Shown here: one piece after another, positions 22,557 to 32,477 of the stretch | Numbering within the stretch: the stretch's first letter is position 1 | How the letters are laid out: each line of letters begins with the position of its first letter | DNA from: Flocculibacter collagenilyticus | GTDB taxonomy: Bacteria; Pseudomonadota; Gammaproteobacteria; Enterobacterales; Alteromonadaceae | DNA length: 64,000 bases | Direction of reading: 5' to 3' | Assembly: GCF_016469335.1 (NCBI RefSeq) | Contig: NZ_CP059888.1 | Span: 496,001 to 560,000 of the forward strand | Translations under genes and position numbers: made by a program | The notes under the pieces: generated by a model | The model's database searches: none | Seen by the model: only the letters and a program-made list of their open reading frames with translations | What the model was told of the DNA's origin: nothing

Positions 22557-24248
22557 TTACTTCTCCGTTGAATTGTTGGCTTCAAGCATAGGTAAATCTA
22601 AACCTTGCTCAGCTGCACAGTTTGTCGCGATGTCATAACCTGCATCAGCATGACGCATAACACCTGTGCCCGGATCGTTCCAAAGTACGCGACCTAAGCG
22701 CTGTTCAGCTTCTTTAGTGCCATCTGCTACGATAACCACGCCAGAATGCTGGCTAAAGCCCATGCCAACACCGCCACCATGATGTAATGACACCCATGTA
22801 GCACCACCTGCGGTATTTAACAGTGCATTTAATAGCGGCCAATCTGACACGGCGTCAGAACCATCTTGCATGCTTTCAGTTTCACGGTTCGGGCTGGCGA
22901 CTGAGCCAGAGTCTAAGTGATCACGTCCTATAACGATTGGCGCTTTTAACTCACCGTTTGCCACCATGTCATTAAATGCTTTAGCGATACGCGCGCGGTC
23001 TTTTAAGCCAATCCAACAAATACGAGCAGGTAAACCTTGGAATTGAATGCGCTCTTTAGCCATATCTAACCAATTGTGTAGATGTGGATTGTCTGGAATT
23101 AACTCTTTTACTTTTGCATCTGTTTTATAAATGTCTTCAGGATCGCCCGACAGCGCCACCCAGCGGAATGGACCGATTCCTTCGCAGAATAGTGGGCGCA
23201 CATAGGCTGGCACAAATCCCGGGTAATCAAAGGCATTTTCTACGCCAACTTCAAACGCCATTTGGCGAATGTTATTACCATAATCAGTCGCGAATGCGCC
23301 ACGTTCTTGCATTGTTAAAGTTGCTTTTACCTGTACCGCCATAGACGCTTTAGCGGCTGCGACTACTGCTTGCGGATCTGACTCACGCATCTTTGCGGCA
23401 TGCTCCATTGTCCAGTCTTGTGGTAGGTAACCGTTTAATGGATCGTGTGCTGAGGTTTGGTCGGTCACTACGTCAGGCGTAATGTTACGGCTTACTAATT
23501 CTTCAAAGACGTCGGCTGCGTTTGCTAATAAACCAATGGTGACAGCTTGGCCGTTTTGCTTCGCGTCTTCTAGCATTGCTAGTGCTTCATCAACACTGGT
23601 GGCTTTTTTGTCTACGTAGCCTGTGCGTAAGCGGAAGTCGATGCGTGACTCGTCTACTTCACACGCAATCATTGAGTAGCCAGCCATTGAGCCTGCAAGT
23701 GGTTGAGCGCCACCCATGCCGCCTAGGCCACCTGTTAAAATCCAGCGGCCTTTTGCATTACCATCAAAGTGTTGTTTCGCCATTGCGACAAAGGTTTCGT
23801 ATGTACCCTGTACAATGCCTTGCGAGCCAATGTAAATCCACGAGCCTGCGGTCATTTGGCCATACATCATTAAGCCTTTTTTATCTAGCTCGTTAAAGTG
23901 TTCCCAGTTGGCCCAATGTGGTACTAAATTTGAGTTTGCAATTAATACACGGGGCGCGTTTTCATGGGTTTTGAATACGCCTACTGGCTTACCCGATTGC
24001 ACCAGAAGCGATTCGTCATTTTCAAGGCGATCAAGGGTTTCGATAATTTTGTCAAAGCATTCCCAATTTCTTGCTGCGCGACCTATTCCGCCGTATACCA
24101 CTAAACCGTGCGGGTGTTCTGCAACTTCAGGATCTAGGTTATTCATTAACATGCGTTTTGCGGCTTCGGTTAGCCAGTTTTTGGCGGTAATTTCGCTGCC
24201 TCTTGGTGCGCGAATTACGCGGGAAGTATCTAAGCGATTATCTGACAT
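22557..24248 (-). CDS. hutU: urocanate hydratase
   Basis: Second step of histidine degradation: urocanate to imidazolonepropionate, with NAD as electrophilic cofactor. It has 563 residues. The NAD-binding [11 protein letters not shown] lies near residue 175 and the conserved cysteine region [14 protein letters not shown] near 407-420. An AGAGG site precedes ATG 24248. It lies 106 bp downstream of hutC on the same strand and is tightly followed by hutH. Confidence 0.98.
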   Translation of the reverse strand: MSDNRLDTSRVIRAPRGSEITAKNWLTEAAKRMLMNNLDPEVAEHPHGLVVYGGIGRAARNWECFDKIIETLDRLENDESLLVQSGKPVGVFKTHENAPRVLIANSNLVPHWANWEHFNELDKKGLMMYGQMTAGSWIYIGSQGIVQGTYETFVAMAKQHFDGNAKGRWILTGGLGGMGGAQPLAGSMAGYSMIACEVDESRIDFRLRTGYVDKKATSVDEALAMLEDAKQNGQAVTIGLLANAADVFEELVSRNITPDVVTDQTSAHDPLNGYLPQDWTMEHAAKMRESDPQAVVAAAKASMAVQVKATLTMQERGAFATDYGNNIRQMAFEVGVENAFDYPGFVPAYVRPLFCEGIGPFRWVALSGDPEDIYKTDAKVKELIPDNPHLHNWLDMAKERIQFQGLPARICWIGLKDRARIAKAFNDMVANGELKAPIVIGRDHLDSGSVASPNRETESMQDGSDAVSDWPLLNALLNTAGGATWVSLHHGGGVGMGFSQHSGVVIVADGTKEAEQRLGRVLWNDPGTGVMRHADAGYDIATNCAAEQGLDLPMLEANNSTEK

Positions 24249-24354
24249 TATTTTTTCCTCTTATCATCTATACCCGTTGCACTTGAGGATGCAGCAGTCG
24301 TTATCTGCATCGCCAATGGTTTTAGGTATATTCGTAAATGGTCATTATTTGAAA

Positions 24355-25059
24355 TTATTGAATTTTTAAATGAGTTCCCAAACGGTAGCGGGTGCCGGGA
24401 GAAATCAAGCGAGCGTAACTTACGATGCCTGCACGGCTCCATGTTCGTCGGGATACTTGCAAGCATGGCTCTGGAGCATCTAATGCTAGCCAAGCTTGTT
24501 GTTGTGAATTTGGATTTATCGCCTCAACGGTATGATTTGCTTCTGTTAGTGGTGCTACTTCACAAAGGTATTCATGAGGCGTTATTACTTGGTAATCTTG
24601 GGCTAAATAATCAGGCGCAAATTTTGGATTGATAAAACGTTCTTCCATTTGAATAGGAATGCTATTTTCTTGATGAATTAAAATGGAATGAAAAACCGTT
24701 GTATTTTCATCAATCCCTAACGCAATGGCTGTAGTAGAGTCAGCTTTGGTACTTTCTAACTTAATTTGGTGGCAACTATAGCTGTGACCACGCTCACGGA
24801 TTTCATCAGCAATATTTCTAATCTCTAACAACGAAGATTGTGACTTGATATTGGCAACAAAGGTGCCTAACCCCTGAGTGCGCGTGAGAATACTTTGCTC
24901 GGTGAGCTCTTGCAAAGCGCGTCTTGCGGTCATTCTACTCACGTTAAACATTGACGATAATGCATTTTCTGACGGTACTCGGCTATTTTCAGGCCATTCA
25001 CCAGATTCAATCTGTTTGGTGATGTACTGCTTTATCGTGATAAATTTTGGTTGCGCCAT
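24355..25059 (-). CDS. hutC: histidine utilisation repressor, GntR/HutC family
   Basis: DNA-binding repressor of the hut genes; HutC proteins are released by urocanate. It has 234 residues. The N-terminal GntR winged helix (about 5-70) includes SRVPSENALSSMFNVSRMTARRAL. A C-terminal UTRA effector domain follows (about 90-230), ending RYRLGTHLKIQ. It diverges from hutI, and the gap carries a TTGTATATACAA palindrome. The 106-bp gap to hutU (24,249-24,354) has a small GATGCAG/CTGCATC hairpin and no second operator that I can see. Confidence 0.95.
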   Translation of the reverse strand: MAQPKFITIKQYITKQIESGEWPENSRVPSENALSSMFNVSRMTARRALQELTEQSILTRTQGLGTFVANIKSQSSLLEIRNIADEIRERGHSYSCHQIKLESTKADSTTAIALGIDENTTVFHSILIHQENSIPIQMEERFINPKFAPDYLAQDYQVITPHEYLCEVAPLTEANHTVEAINPNSQQQAWLALDAPEPCLQVSRRTWSRAGIVSYARLISPGTRYRLGTHLKIQ

Positions 25060-25116
25060 TATATTGATTCTTTACCATTAGGGGTTTATGCCTATTAAAA
25101 ATGTGGCATAATTTGG

Positions 25117-25128
25117 TTGTATATACAA
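25117..25128. promoter_or_regulatory. HutC operator between hutC and hutI
   Basis: TTGTATATACAA is a perfect 12-bp palindrome and resembles the GTATATAC-centred operators described for HutC. A CATAAT hexamer (25107-25112) just upstream could be the hutI -10 box, so the bound repressor would block hutI and probably hutC as well. Confidence 0.75.
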
Positions 25129-25161
25129 GTTCATTCGCTAAAAAATAATAAAGAGGACGCC

Positions 25162-26388
25162 ATGCAACAGTGGGATGCCGTTTGGCTTAATGTAAATATC
25201 GCGACGATGGTTGCTAATACTCAATGCGCTTACGGCACGATTGAAAATGCCGCTATTGCTATAAAAGAGGGCGCAATTGCATGGTTAGGTTCTAAGGATG
25301 CATTGCCAGAGTTTGATGCTTTATCGACGCCAATTTACGATGGTAAAGGAAACTGGATTACGCCCGGGCTGATTGATTGCCATACTCATTTAATTTTTGG
25401 TGGTAATCGTGCTAACGAATTTGAAATGCGACTTAGCGGTGCATCTTATGAAGACATTGCTAAACAAGGCGGTGGTATTCTTTCCACTGTAAAAGCAACC
25501 AGAGAAGCCTCGGCTGAGGCGCTTTTTGTGGCTGCTAATAAACATGTTAATGCACTGATGGCCGAAGGTGTGACAACTGTTGAAGTGAAATCAGGCTATG
25601 GTTTAGACACTGCAAATGAAATTAAAATGCTGGAGGTTGCACAGTTACTTAACCAACATCATGTGGTGGATGTTCAGTCTACTTTTCTAGGCGCACATGC
25701 TTTACCTGCCGAATATAAAGACGATGCAGATGGTTATATTGATGTGGTTTGCAATGAAATGTTGCCTCAAGTGGCTGAGCGTGGTTTAGCCGTTGCAGTA
25801 GATGTATTCTGTGAAGGGATAGGCTTTTCATACCAACAAACTGAGAGAGTGTTAACCAAGGCAAAAGAGCTAGGTTTAAAGGTAAAACTGCATGCCGAGC
25901 AATTATCGGATTTAGGCGGAGCAGGGCTAGTTGCCGATCTAAATGGTTTATCTGCGGATCATATTGAATATATTTCAGAAGCTAGCATTGAAAAAATGGC
26001 GAAAAGTGGCACGGTTGCAGTTGTGTTACCGGGCGCATTTTATACATTACGAGAAACCAAGTTACCGCCCTTTGATTTGTTTAGAAAACATCAGTTAGAT
26101 ATTGCTGTAGCGTCCGATTTCAACCCGGGTTCATCACCTATTTGTTCGCTTCAATTAATGATGAATATGGCATGTACATTATTTAGATTAACCCCAAGTG
26201 AAGCGTTAGCAGGTGTTACCCGAAATGCTGCTAAAGCACTTGGCTTAGACGACCGTGGTACGTTAGAAGTAGGAAAACGCGCAGACTTTGCATTATGGGA
26301 CATTGCTCAGCCCGCGCAGCTTGCTTATCAATTTGGCTGTAATCCATTACAACAGCTGGTGATTGCAGGTAATGTGGTGAAGCAATAA
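25162..26388 (+). CDS. hutI: imidazolonepropionase
   Basis: Hydrolyses imidazolonepropionate to formiminoglutamate, the third step of histidine degradation. It has 408 residues from ATG 25162, which follows AAGAGGA; an open extension to TTG 25117 would start inside the operator and is rejected. It is an amidohydrolase: the metal motif [10 protein letters not shown] is near residue 75, LHAEQLSD is near 247, and [10 protein letters not shown] is near 320. hutG or hutF for the last step is not in the window. Confidence 0.97.
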   Translation: MQQWDAVWLNVNIATMVANTQCAYGTIENAAIAIKEGAIAWLGSKDALPEFDALSTPIYDGKGNWITPGLIDCHTHLIFGGNRANEFEMRLSGASYEDIAKQGGGILSTVKATREASAEALFVAANKHVNALMAEGVTTVEVKSGYGLDTANEIKMLEVAQLLNQHHVVDVQSTFLGAHALPAEYKDDADGYIDVVCNEMLPQVAERGLAVAVDVFCEGIGFSYQQTERVLTKAKELGLKVKLHAEQLSDLGGAGLVADLNGLSADHIEYISEASIEKMAKSGTVAVVLPGAFYTLRETKLPPFDLFRKHQLDIAVASDFNPGSSPICSLQLMMNMACTLFRLTPSEALAGVTRNAAKALGLDDRGTLEVGKRADFALWDIAQPAQLAYQFGCNPLQQLVIAGNVVKQ

Positions 26389-26410
26389 TATATTCATACT
26401 ACACATGAAA

Positions 26411-26441
26411 CTTGTTTAGAGGTGTTTTACTTCTAAACAAG
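26411..26441 (+). terminator. hairpin after hutI
   Basis: CTTGTTTAGAGGT/ACTTCTAAACAAG is a 13-bp stem (one G-T) with a GTTTT loop, 22 nt after the hutI stop. No T-run follows. The rest of the gap to 26,730 shows no convincing gene or promoter. Confidence 0.5.
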
Positions 26442-26835
26442 CTCAATGCTTATCAAATCAATATAAGTTACCTGTATCTTGTAACTTCTTCGTTTTAGCA
26501 TTACTTCTTGGCTCATTATTCTCAACTACAGGAAAATTAAGCAAATTTATTGTTGCCCACTATACTTGGGAGGAGAGGGGCTTTGCATGCCTCATTTTTG
26601 TTGTGCGCAAACATGGATTATAACTAAGGCTTACAAATCTTAATGTTCAGGTTGGCAACCTTTAATGTGGAAGTGTGTCGCTCAATTATGTGTATGCAAG
26701 TGGATCAATTAACCGTTTTTGGCGCTGTTTATGAACATCTTTAAAAGATCTGGAATACTTAAACGATTGACTGGTGGGCCCAAGAGTGGATTTTGGCGCC
26801 AGTCTTTGTCCTACCAATGTCTCCCAAATTCATCT

Positions 26836-28749
26836 ATGTCGTCAAATCGCCTATTTACGCTACTGATTATGCTATTCGGTTCGCTATTCACACCGTCAGC
26901 AATGGCACAAACCCTGTATTTTTCTCCTCACTTAAACGGTTTGCTGGTGGGTGCGCTAGCAACCTTGTCGTTGATTCAAATATTACAACTATCTAAGTAC
27001 CGCAGTGAGTTGTCATTATTCGCATCTGTTGCTTCCATTGCTTCTGTGGTGTTAATTGCCATTCCTTTAAAAGGTGCTGCGCTATTGGGCATGGCGGTGG
27101 TGGTGTATGTCTCTTCATTGTTAGCGATTATTTTTTTATTTAAGAAAGGAAAAGCGGCAGTCAAGTTAGTAAGTATTTTATTGGTGCTGTTGTTTATTGC
27201 CGTAGCGGGTATGGTGTATTTGCAGATGGTTGAAATCCGTCTGATCACAATCGCTAATTTATTACTCAGTTTACTTGTGTTGTTTAATATATTTGACCAG
27301 CTCAAAGTTGAACGACGCGAAATTGAAGCAATTCAACGAAATACAACCGCGGAGCTTTATAATGCTTATCACGATCCCACCACAGGTCTGCCTAACCGCT
27401 TAAAGTTGACGCAAGTAGGTGACAAACTCATACAGCAACCTCAAGCAGACTATGCGTTACTGGTCATAAAAGTACTGAACTTTGAGAAAATAAATTTAGC
27501 GCTAGGGCATGCCAACGGTAATTTGCTACTTACTCAACTGGCAGAGCGTTTAAAAATGCTATTGGCGAATGAAGCCAGAGTTGTCACATTGGATTACGCT
27601 AGCAATAACAGTCAAGATGCATCAGCGTCAACCGACGCAAACACCCCCCTTAATATGAATACAAATGTGGCTAGTTTAGGGAACGTCGATTTTGCGATTT
27701 TGATGGACAGTGCTGACAAGCAGCATTTAGCTGAGCAGGTATATCACCGCTTAGTGCATGCACTGCAAGAGCCACTAGTGCTGCAAAGCTGTACCTTGGA
27801 TTTCGAATTTGCGGGTGGCATTGCTAAATACCCTGCACATGGTCACTCAATCGAGCAATTATTAGGCTTTGCTCATACCGCACTAGAAAATGGTAGGAAA
27901 GATAAAGCGCAAGCCGTTATTTTTGATCCCACATTATTGCGCCACACTGAAGAACGCTTAGCAATCATGGCTGAGTTACGAGAAGCAATAGAGCAGAACT
28001 CACTACAGCTTTATATTCAACCTCAAGTTAATTTAATCAATCAAGCGGTTGTTGGTGCAGAGCTATTTGTGCGTTGGCATCATCCTGCTAAAGGGTTGAT
28101 TCCTGCTGATGAGTTTGCAGAGTTGGCAGAGCAAACAGGCGTCATTTTTCCGCTTACACAATGGTTAATTCATCAAGCAACAGCAACGCTATCTGAATTA
28201 AAAAAAGCGTCTTTAACATCAAGAATAGCGTTAAACATTAGCTGCCAAGAATTACTGAATGATGATTTAGCAGAAACGATTGAAGACGCGTGCGAGCTAG
28301 CGGGAATTAATCAGTCGCAGTTAGGATTAGAAATTGCTGAACGTGCGCTACTTGGTAAGCCGCAAAGTACCAAAGACGTGCTAACCCGTTTGCACGGCAG
28401 GGGCGTTAGGCTGTCCATAGATGATTTTGGTAAAGGATATTCGTCATTGTCTTATTTAAGTGATATTCCGTTACATGAGGTGAAAATAGACTGCTCATTT
28501 ATTGGGGAGCAAAGCAAAGCTGAACACAGCAATGCAATAACAGGAGCCGTTATTGATATTGCGAGAAATTTGTCTTTAGACGTTTTAGCAGAAGGGATTG
28601 AGTCGGAAGAGATAGCGAACAAGCTTAAAAGCATGGGGTGTACATTGGGCCAGGGATTTTATTTTTCACAACCCATAGAATTGGCTGGGTTTGTGAGTTG
28701 GTTAACGCAATGGAATAAGCGACATTCCTCAGGTGTTAGCGCGGAATAA
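26836..28749 (+). CDS. membrane protein with degenerate GGDEF and EAL domains (c-di-GMP phosphodiesterase)
   Basis: Probably hydrolyses cyclic di-GMP at the inner membrane. ATG 26836 gives 637 residues starting with a signal-peptide-like MSSNRLFTLLIMLFG; the frame is open back to ATG 26731 and TTG 26719, and none of the starts has a good ribosome site. About five hydrophobic segments (about 20-150) precede a GGDEF domain that keeps DPTTGLPNR but has lost the GGDEF signature (SLGNVDFAILMD instead), so cyclase activity is unlikely. The EAL domain has ELF in place of EAL but keeps the catalytic Glu, the NIS asparagine, IDDFGKGYSSL, VKIDCSF, AEGIES and GQGFYFSQP. Confidence 0.85.
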   Translation: MSSNRLFTLLIMLFGSLFTPSAMAQTLYFSPHLNGLLVGALATLSLIQILQLSKYRSELSLFASVASIASVVLIAIPLKGAALLGMAVVVYVSSLLAIIFLFKKGKAAVKLVSILLVLLFIAVAGMVYLQMVEIRLITIANLLLSLLVLFNIFDQLKVERREIEAIQRNTTAELYNAYHDPTTGLPNRLKLTQVGDKLIQQPQADYALLVIKVLNFEKINLALGHANGNLLLTQLAERLKMLLANEARVVTLDYASNNSQDASASTDANTPLNMNTNVASLGNVDFAILMDSADKQHLAEQVYHRLVHALQEPLVLQSCTLDFEFAGGIAKYPAHGHSIEQLLGFAHTALENGRKDKAQAVIFDPTLLRHTEERLAIMAELREAIEQNSLQLYIQPQVNLINQAVVGAELFVRWHHPAKGLIPADEFAELAEQTGVIFPLTQWLIHQATATLSELKKASLTSRIALNISCQELLNDDLAETIEDACELAGINQSQLGLEIAERALLGKPQSTKDVLTRLHGRGVRLSIDDFGKGYSSLSYLSDIPLHEVKIDCSFIGEQSKAEHSNAITGAVIDIARNLSLDVLAEGIESEEIANKLKSMGCTLGQGFYFSQPIELAGFVSWLTQWNKRHSSGVSAE

Positions 28750-28958
28750 CGGTTAGTTAAGGCAATAATGCAATCGTAAAATTTTACGTTACACTTAAAG
28801 CAGGCACTGTCTTTTATGTGAAAGCTGCGCACGCGTTAATGATTGCGACGGCCTGATGGGTGGTCTTTTGCGTTATGGTAACAATACGTTTTGCTGTACA
28901 ACATATCTTATTAAAGATTTTATCTCAGTATAATTTGAGCCATAAATTAGGTGCTCGA

Positions 28959-29795
28959 ATGACGCTTTCATGGATAAAGTATTTACAAGCTTTAGTGACT
29001 AATTTGAAACATTGCTGCAGTCGGGTAGGGACTACATTGCGCACTAACGTTTTACTGCCGCTACTTATAAGTTTTTTGTTGATTGTTCCTCTATCTTCGC
29101 ACGCACATACCGTCATTATTGCGCTTGGCGACTTTCAGCCTATGTTTGCGCCAGAAGGTGAACCAGCCTTGTTTAAAAGTATCATTGATGGTGTCTATAA
29201 ACATATACCCGACCGCCAAGTTCAGTACCTGTATATGATGCCGACTAAGCGTTTACTTAACATGTTAAATAAAGGTGAGGCAGATGGCGCCGCTAATATT
29301 TTTAATCAAGCTGAGGTGCAAGGTTGTATCACTGATCCAGTGTTTCGTTATGAAGATGTCGTCATAACCCGCACTAGCAAAAAATTTAAAATCATGTCTT
29401 TGGAAGAATTAAGTGGTAAGACGGTAGTGGGTTATCAGCGTGCGTTAAACTTGCTGGGTGATAAATATAAAGCATTTATGGAGAAAAACCCTAAATATCA
29501 AGAAGTGGGTAACGTGACCGATCAAGCAAGGTTATTGTCGCAAGATTTAGTGGATGTCAGTATTGGTGATAAGTATTTATTCCTGCACTCGTTAAAGCAA
29601 ATAGCACAAGACAAATTCAACCCTTCTGACTATCAAATTCATACGATATTTCCGCCTGTATATACCTACATGGGTTTTAATGATCAACAATATTGTGACG
29701 AATTTAATACAGCTTTAAAAAAGTTTCAGGAATCAGGTGAATATGAAAAAGTTTACTCGCAGTTTTTAAAGGTTTATGGCTACGCTACGCCCTGA
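28959..29795 (+). CDS. periplasmic solute-binding protein, SBP_bac_3-like
   Basis: ATG 28959 (TTAGG 8 nt upstream) gives 278 residues. A TATAAT lies at 28929-28934, which argues against the open extension to 28860. An N-terminal hydrophobic stretch (about 25-47) ends in SSHAHT, a signal peptide with a long basic n-region. The body (VIIALGDFQPMFAPEGEPALF, then MMPTKRLLNMLNKGEADGAANIF) resembles family 3 solute-binding proteins of the orphan kind common in Alteromonadales. Ligand and partners are unknown; no transporter genes adjoin. Confidence 0.65.
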   Translation: MTLSWIKYLQALVTNLKHCCSRVGTTLRTNVLLPLLISFLLIVPLSSHAHTVIIALGDFQPMFAPEGEPALFKSIIDGVYKHIPDRQVQYLYMMPTKRLLNMLNKGEADGAANIFNQAEVQGCITDPVFRYEDVVITRTSKKFKIMSLEELSGKTVVGYQRALNLLGDKYKAFMEKNPKYQEVGNVTDQARLLSQDLVDVSIGDKYLFLHSLKQIAQDKFNPSDYQIHTIFPPVYTYMGFNDQQYCDEFNTALKKFQESGEYEKVYSQFLKVYGYATP

Positions 29796-30070
29796 AAGTA
29801 TTATACATACTGAATATTGATGTGGTTGTAAAATGAACACCCTAACAAACAACTGTAGCTTTTAGGGTTTAATGAATGGAGTTAGGTGTGAAATGTAGGG
29901 AGTTGTCACTTTTTTTACTAGGTACAATTTATTTCTATGTGTTTTCTTGTATTCTGTTTGCTTGAAAGTCAATTTAAGTTATATATTTTAAGGTGTTACC
30001 TATAAATGAGGAATGTATGCTTCAACATGTTGTGTCAATTTCGTTTTTCCTGCTTCCATCTCTTATTTAG

Positions 30071-32317
30071 ATGAAAATTAATTTCCACCACTTTTTATCT
30101 GTGCCTATTTCATCAAACTCACTGTTAGCTATGTTGTTGCTGGGCTTACTGAGTTTTTTTTGCAATATGGCATACGGCGAGACCTCTTCAGTGTTTCAAC
30201 TGGAGGCTAGAGAGAATACACATACTGAAGAAGACATTGAACGCATTAGAGTCACTACTAGACAGCCTCATTTTTATCAAGTTTTTCGAAATAGCACACA
30301 CATTAATACCGTTGAGCAGAGTGATGTAGCTCAACCTGCTCATATCACCGATTTTTTAGATAGCGTGCCCGGGGTTAGCCTGTCTGGCCAAGGCGGCCTT
30401 TTGCAAATGTATAACATGCGTGGCTTCTCGGGTTGGCGAGTACAAACGTTAATTGAAGGAATACCTATCCATACTGAACGGCGTGCTGGTAGTAGTGCTG
30501 CGTTTATCGCGCCAGCAATGGTTGATTCAATCAATGCGGTGATGGGGGCATCTTCTAGCTATTTTGGTTCAGGCGCTATAGGTGGTGCAGTCGATGTGCA
30601 ATTGGTTGATCCAGCAGATGCAAATAGTCAACGTATACAAGTAGGCTTGAGTAGTCGCGATCAAGGCCGAGAGTTAACCATTATCAATGAAGCAGAGTTA
30701 AGTGGTACAGGTAGTGATAGCGCTAGAAGAAACAGCGAAAGCGCAATGTCGACTCAATCGTTACCGTCTCCATATGCTTTGGGATTTGCGTTACATAGTC
30801 GCTCAGCCGAAAATACAACAGATGCACATTCAGGCTTTATTTTTAATCAATATGAGCAACATTTAGGGTTATTACGTGGACATTGGAATGCACCTGTATT
30901 GGGGAATGAAACCGATGGTCGTACGCTTTGGCTAAACGATGCGTGGTTACTAGTGAGTGATAGTAATAATATTGGTAAAGCAAATAACGACTTAATTTCG
31001 GAAAAATATACGTTGTACCCTACCAGCCAGCACGTGTTAGGTAAAATGACGTTTCAATTAACCTCAGCCAGTAGCCACAAGGATGATATAAACGGGGCGG
31101 TGTATTTTCATGATCAACGACAGCAAACGGAAGTTAACCGTGTAAATAAAAGACAAAATGTAGTGAATAACCAATCGTTCGACTTTGGTATAGCGCTTGA
31201 TGGTTTATTTCAATGGCGTGATTGGCAAGGACAATGGCGTGTTGGTGTAGATGCTAGAACCAATATAAAAGCTGATGAAACAGAGTTTACTTGGTTAGCA
31301 ACAGCTGACAGTAAAGAAAGTGATGAACCGCCAATACCTGCGTTGTTAACACCGCGGTGGCAACAACCAATACTTGATGCGAGCCACTGGAATAGCAATG
31401 CTTCAGTCACCGTGGCACGTCAGTATGACCAGCTTAGTTGGGTCATCGGTGGCGCAATGGCGTATCATCATCAGCGTAATAATACGCTAGCACAGCATGA
31501 TACGGAGCATGATACGGAACATGATACAGAGCATGATAAAACCAGTGGCTGGAATACCAGTGGTTTTACTCATTTATACTATGCATTGCCCAGCGACTAT
31601 TATGTTCAAGCACAACTTGCGAGTGCTTTTCGTATTCCATCGGTAACCGAATTGTATTTTAATGGCGCTACGCCACGCGGTGTAACGTTGGGCGATAGTA
31701 CCTTAAACACCGAGCGCAGTGTGAATATTGAGTTGGGGGCAGGACAGCAGCTAGAGGATATTCAGTATCACATTAACGCATTTCAACAAACCATTGATAA
31801 CTATATTGAGCGGGTAACTCTAAACGATGAGCTACGACAATATCAGAATCTCGATTCAGGTAAAATCTACGGCATTACTTATCAGATCCAGCACACGGTT
31901 AACCCTGAATGGTCATGGCAATTAGGCGGACATTGGTTACAAGGCTATGAGAATAATAACTCGACAAGTGACAACACGAGTAACCGTCGGCACCAGCCAT
32001 TAGCGGATATCAATCCTAGCGAACATCAACTTGCAATAACGTATCAGCCAACCCATTTAAATCATGCAGATAATGTTTTTAGCGCCACCGTCACAATGCA
32101 ATATCGCGGTGCAAAAACGGATATTGCCAGTTCAGAGCAGGCATTACCTGAGGCCATTACGTTTTCCTCTCAGTTTGTCTACCAATGGCAGCCTGACTGG
32201 CAGCTTCAAGTGTGGCTCAAAAATGCAACTAATCAATACGAACTAAGTAGCTTTGATGACAGTGCAACTTATCAAGTAGGGCGGCAAATTGGGGCTAAAT
32301 TAACGTATCAGTTTTAG
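30071..32317 (+). CDS. TonB-dependent outer-membrane receptor
   Basis: Likely takes up an iron chelate, vitamin or glycan across the outer membrane with TonB-ExbBD energy. It has 748 residues. A signal peptide (about 15-37) is followed by a plug domain (about 60-175; DFLDSVPGVSLSGQGG, YNMRGFSGWRVQTLIEG, FGSGAIGGAVDV). The rest is a beta barrel ending in the aromatic KLTYQF. An unusual tetrapeptide repeat HDTE-HDTE-HDTE-HDKT sits near residues 476-491 in a predicted loop. The start ATG lacks a strong ribosome site. No Fur box is evident upstream, so the substrate cannot be called. Confidence 0.88.
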   Translation: MKINFHHFLSVPISSNSLLAMLLLGLLSFFCNMAYGETSSVFQLEARENTHTEEDIERIRVTTRQPHFYQVFRNSTHINTVEQSDVAQPAHITDFLDSVPGVSLSGQGGLLQMYNMRGFSGWRVQTLIEGIPIHTERRAGSSAAFIAPAMVDSINAVMGASSSYFGSGAIGGAVDVQLVDPADANSQRIQVGLSSRDQGRELTIINEAELSGTGSDSARRNSESAMSTQSLPSPYALGFALHSRSAENTTDAHSGFIFNQYEQHLGLLRGHWNAPVLGNETDGRTLWLNDAWLLVSDSNNIGKANNDLISEKYTLYPTSQHVLGKMTFQLTSASSHKDDINGAVYFHDQRQQTEVNRVNKRQNVVNNQSFDFGIALDGLFQWRDWQGQWRVGVDARTNIKADETEFTWLATADSKESDEPPIPALLTPRWQQPILDASHWNSNASVTVARQYDQLSWVIGGAMAYHHQRNNTLAQHDTEHDTEHDTEHDKTSGWNTSGFTHLYYALPSDYYVQAQLASAFRIPSVTELYFNGATPRGVTLGDSTLNTERSVNIELGAGQQLEDIQYHINAFQQTIDNYIERVTLNDELRQYQNLDSGKIYGITYQIQHTVNPEWSWQLGGHWLQGYENNNSTSDNTSNRRHQPLADINPSEHQLAITYQPTHLNHADNVFSATVTMQYRGAKTDIASSEQALPEAITFSSQFVYQWQPDWQLQVWLKNATNQYELSSFDDSATYQVGRQIGAKLTYQF
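31496..31543 (+). repeat. 12-bp tandem repeat inside the TonB receptor gene
   Basis: Four copies of CATGATACGGAG-like units (31496, 31508, 31520, 31532), the last one degenerate, encode HDTE repeats in frame. Confidence 0.85.
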
Positions 32318-32477
32318 CGTAGATGTAGGTTGCTAGTGAGGGCTGCGACCACCTAACGCAACGCATAAATATTTACAACCATTAAGTGAAGGGTTGTTTT
32401 CTGATGTTCTATACTCATCTGTTATATATGACTTAACTTTTTAAGTATCACTTGTGGCGTTAAGGTATAGGAGAGGT

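Noticed and set aside
24280-24306. GATGCAG/CTGCATC hairpin between hutC and hutU as a second HutC operator or terminator
   Set aside because: It lacks the GTATATAC core and has no T-run. It may be a small dispersed repeat, but only one copy is visible.
26719-26835. Longer N-terminus of the EAL protein from TTG 26719 or ATG 26731
   Set aside because: It would put a basic 35-residue stretch before the signal-like segment and has no ribosome site. It remains possible.
28775-28788. Perfect palindrome CGTAAAATTTTACG
   Set aside because: A 14-bp AT-rich palindrome without neighbouring copies or known regulator; chance is plausible.
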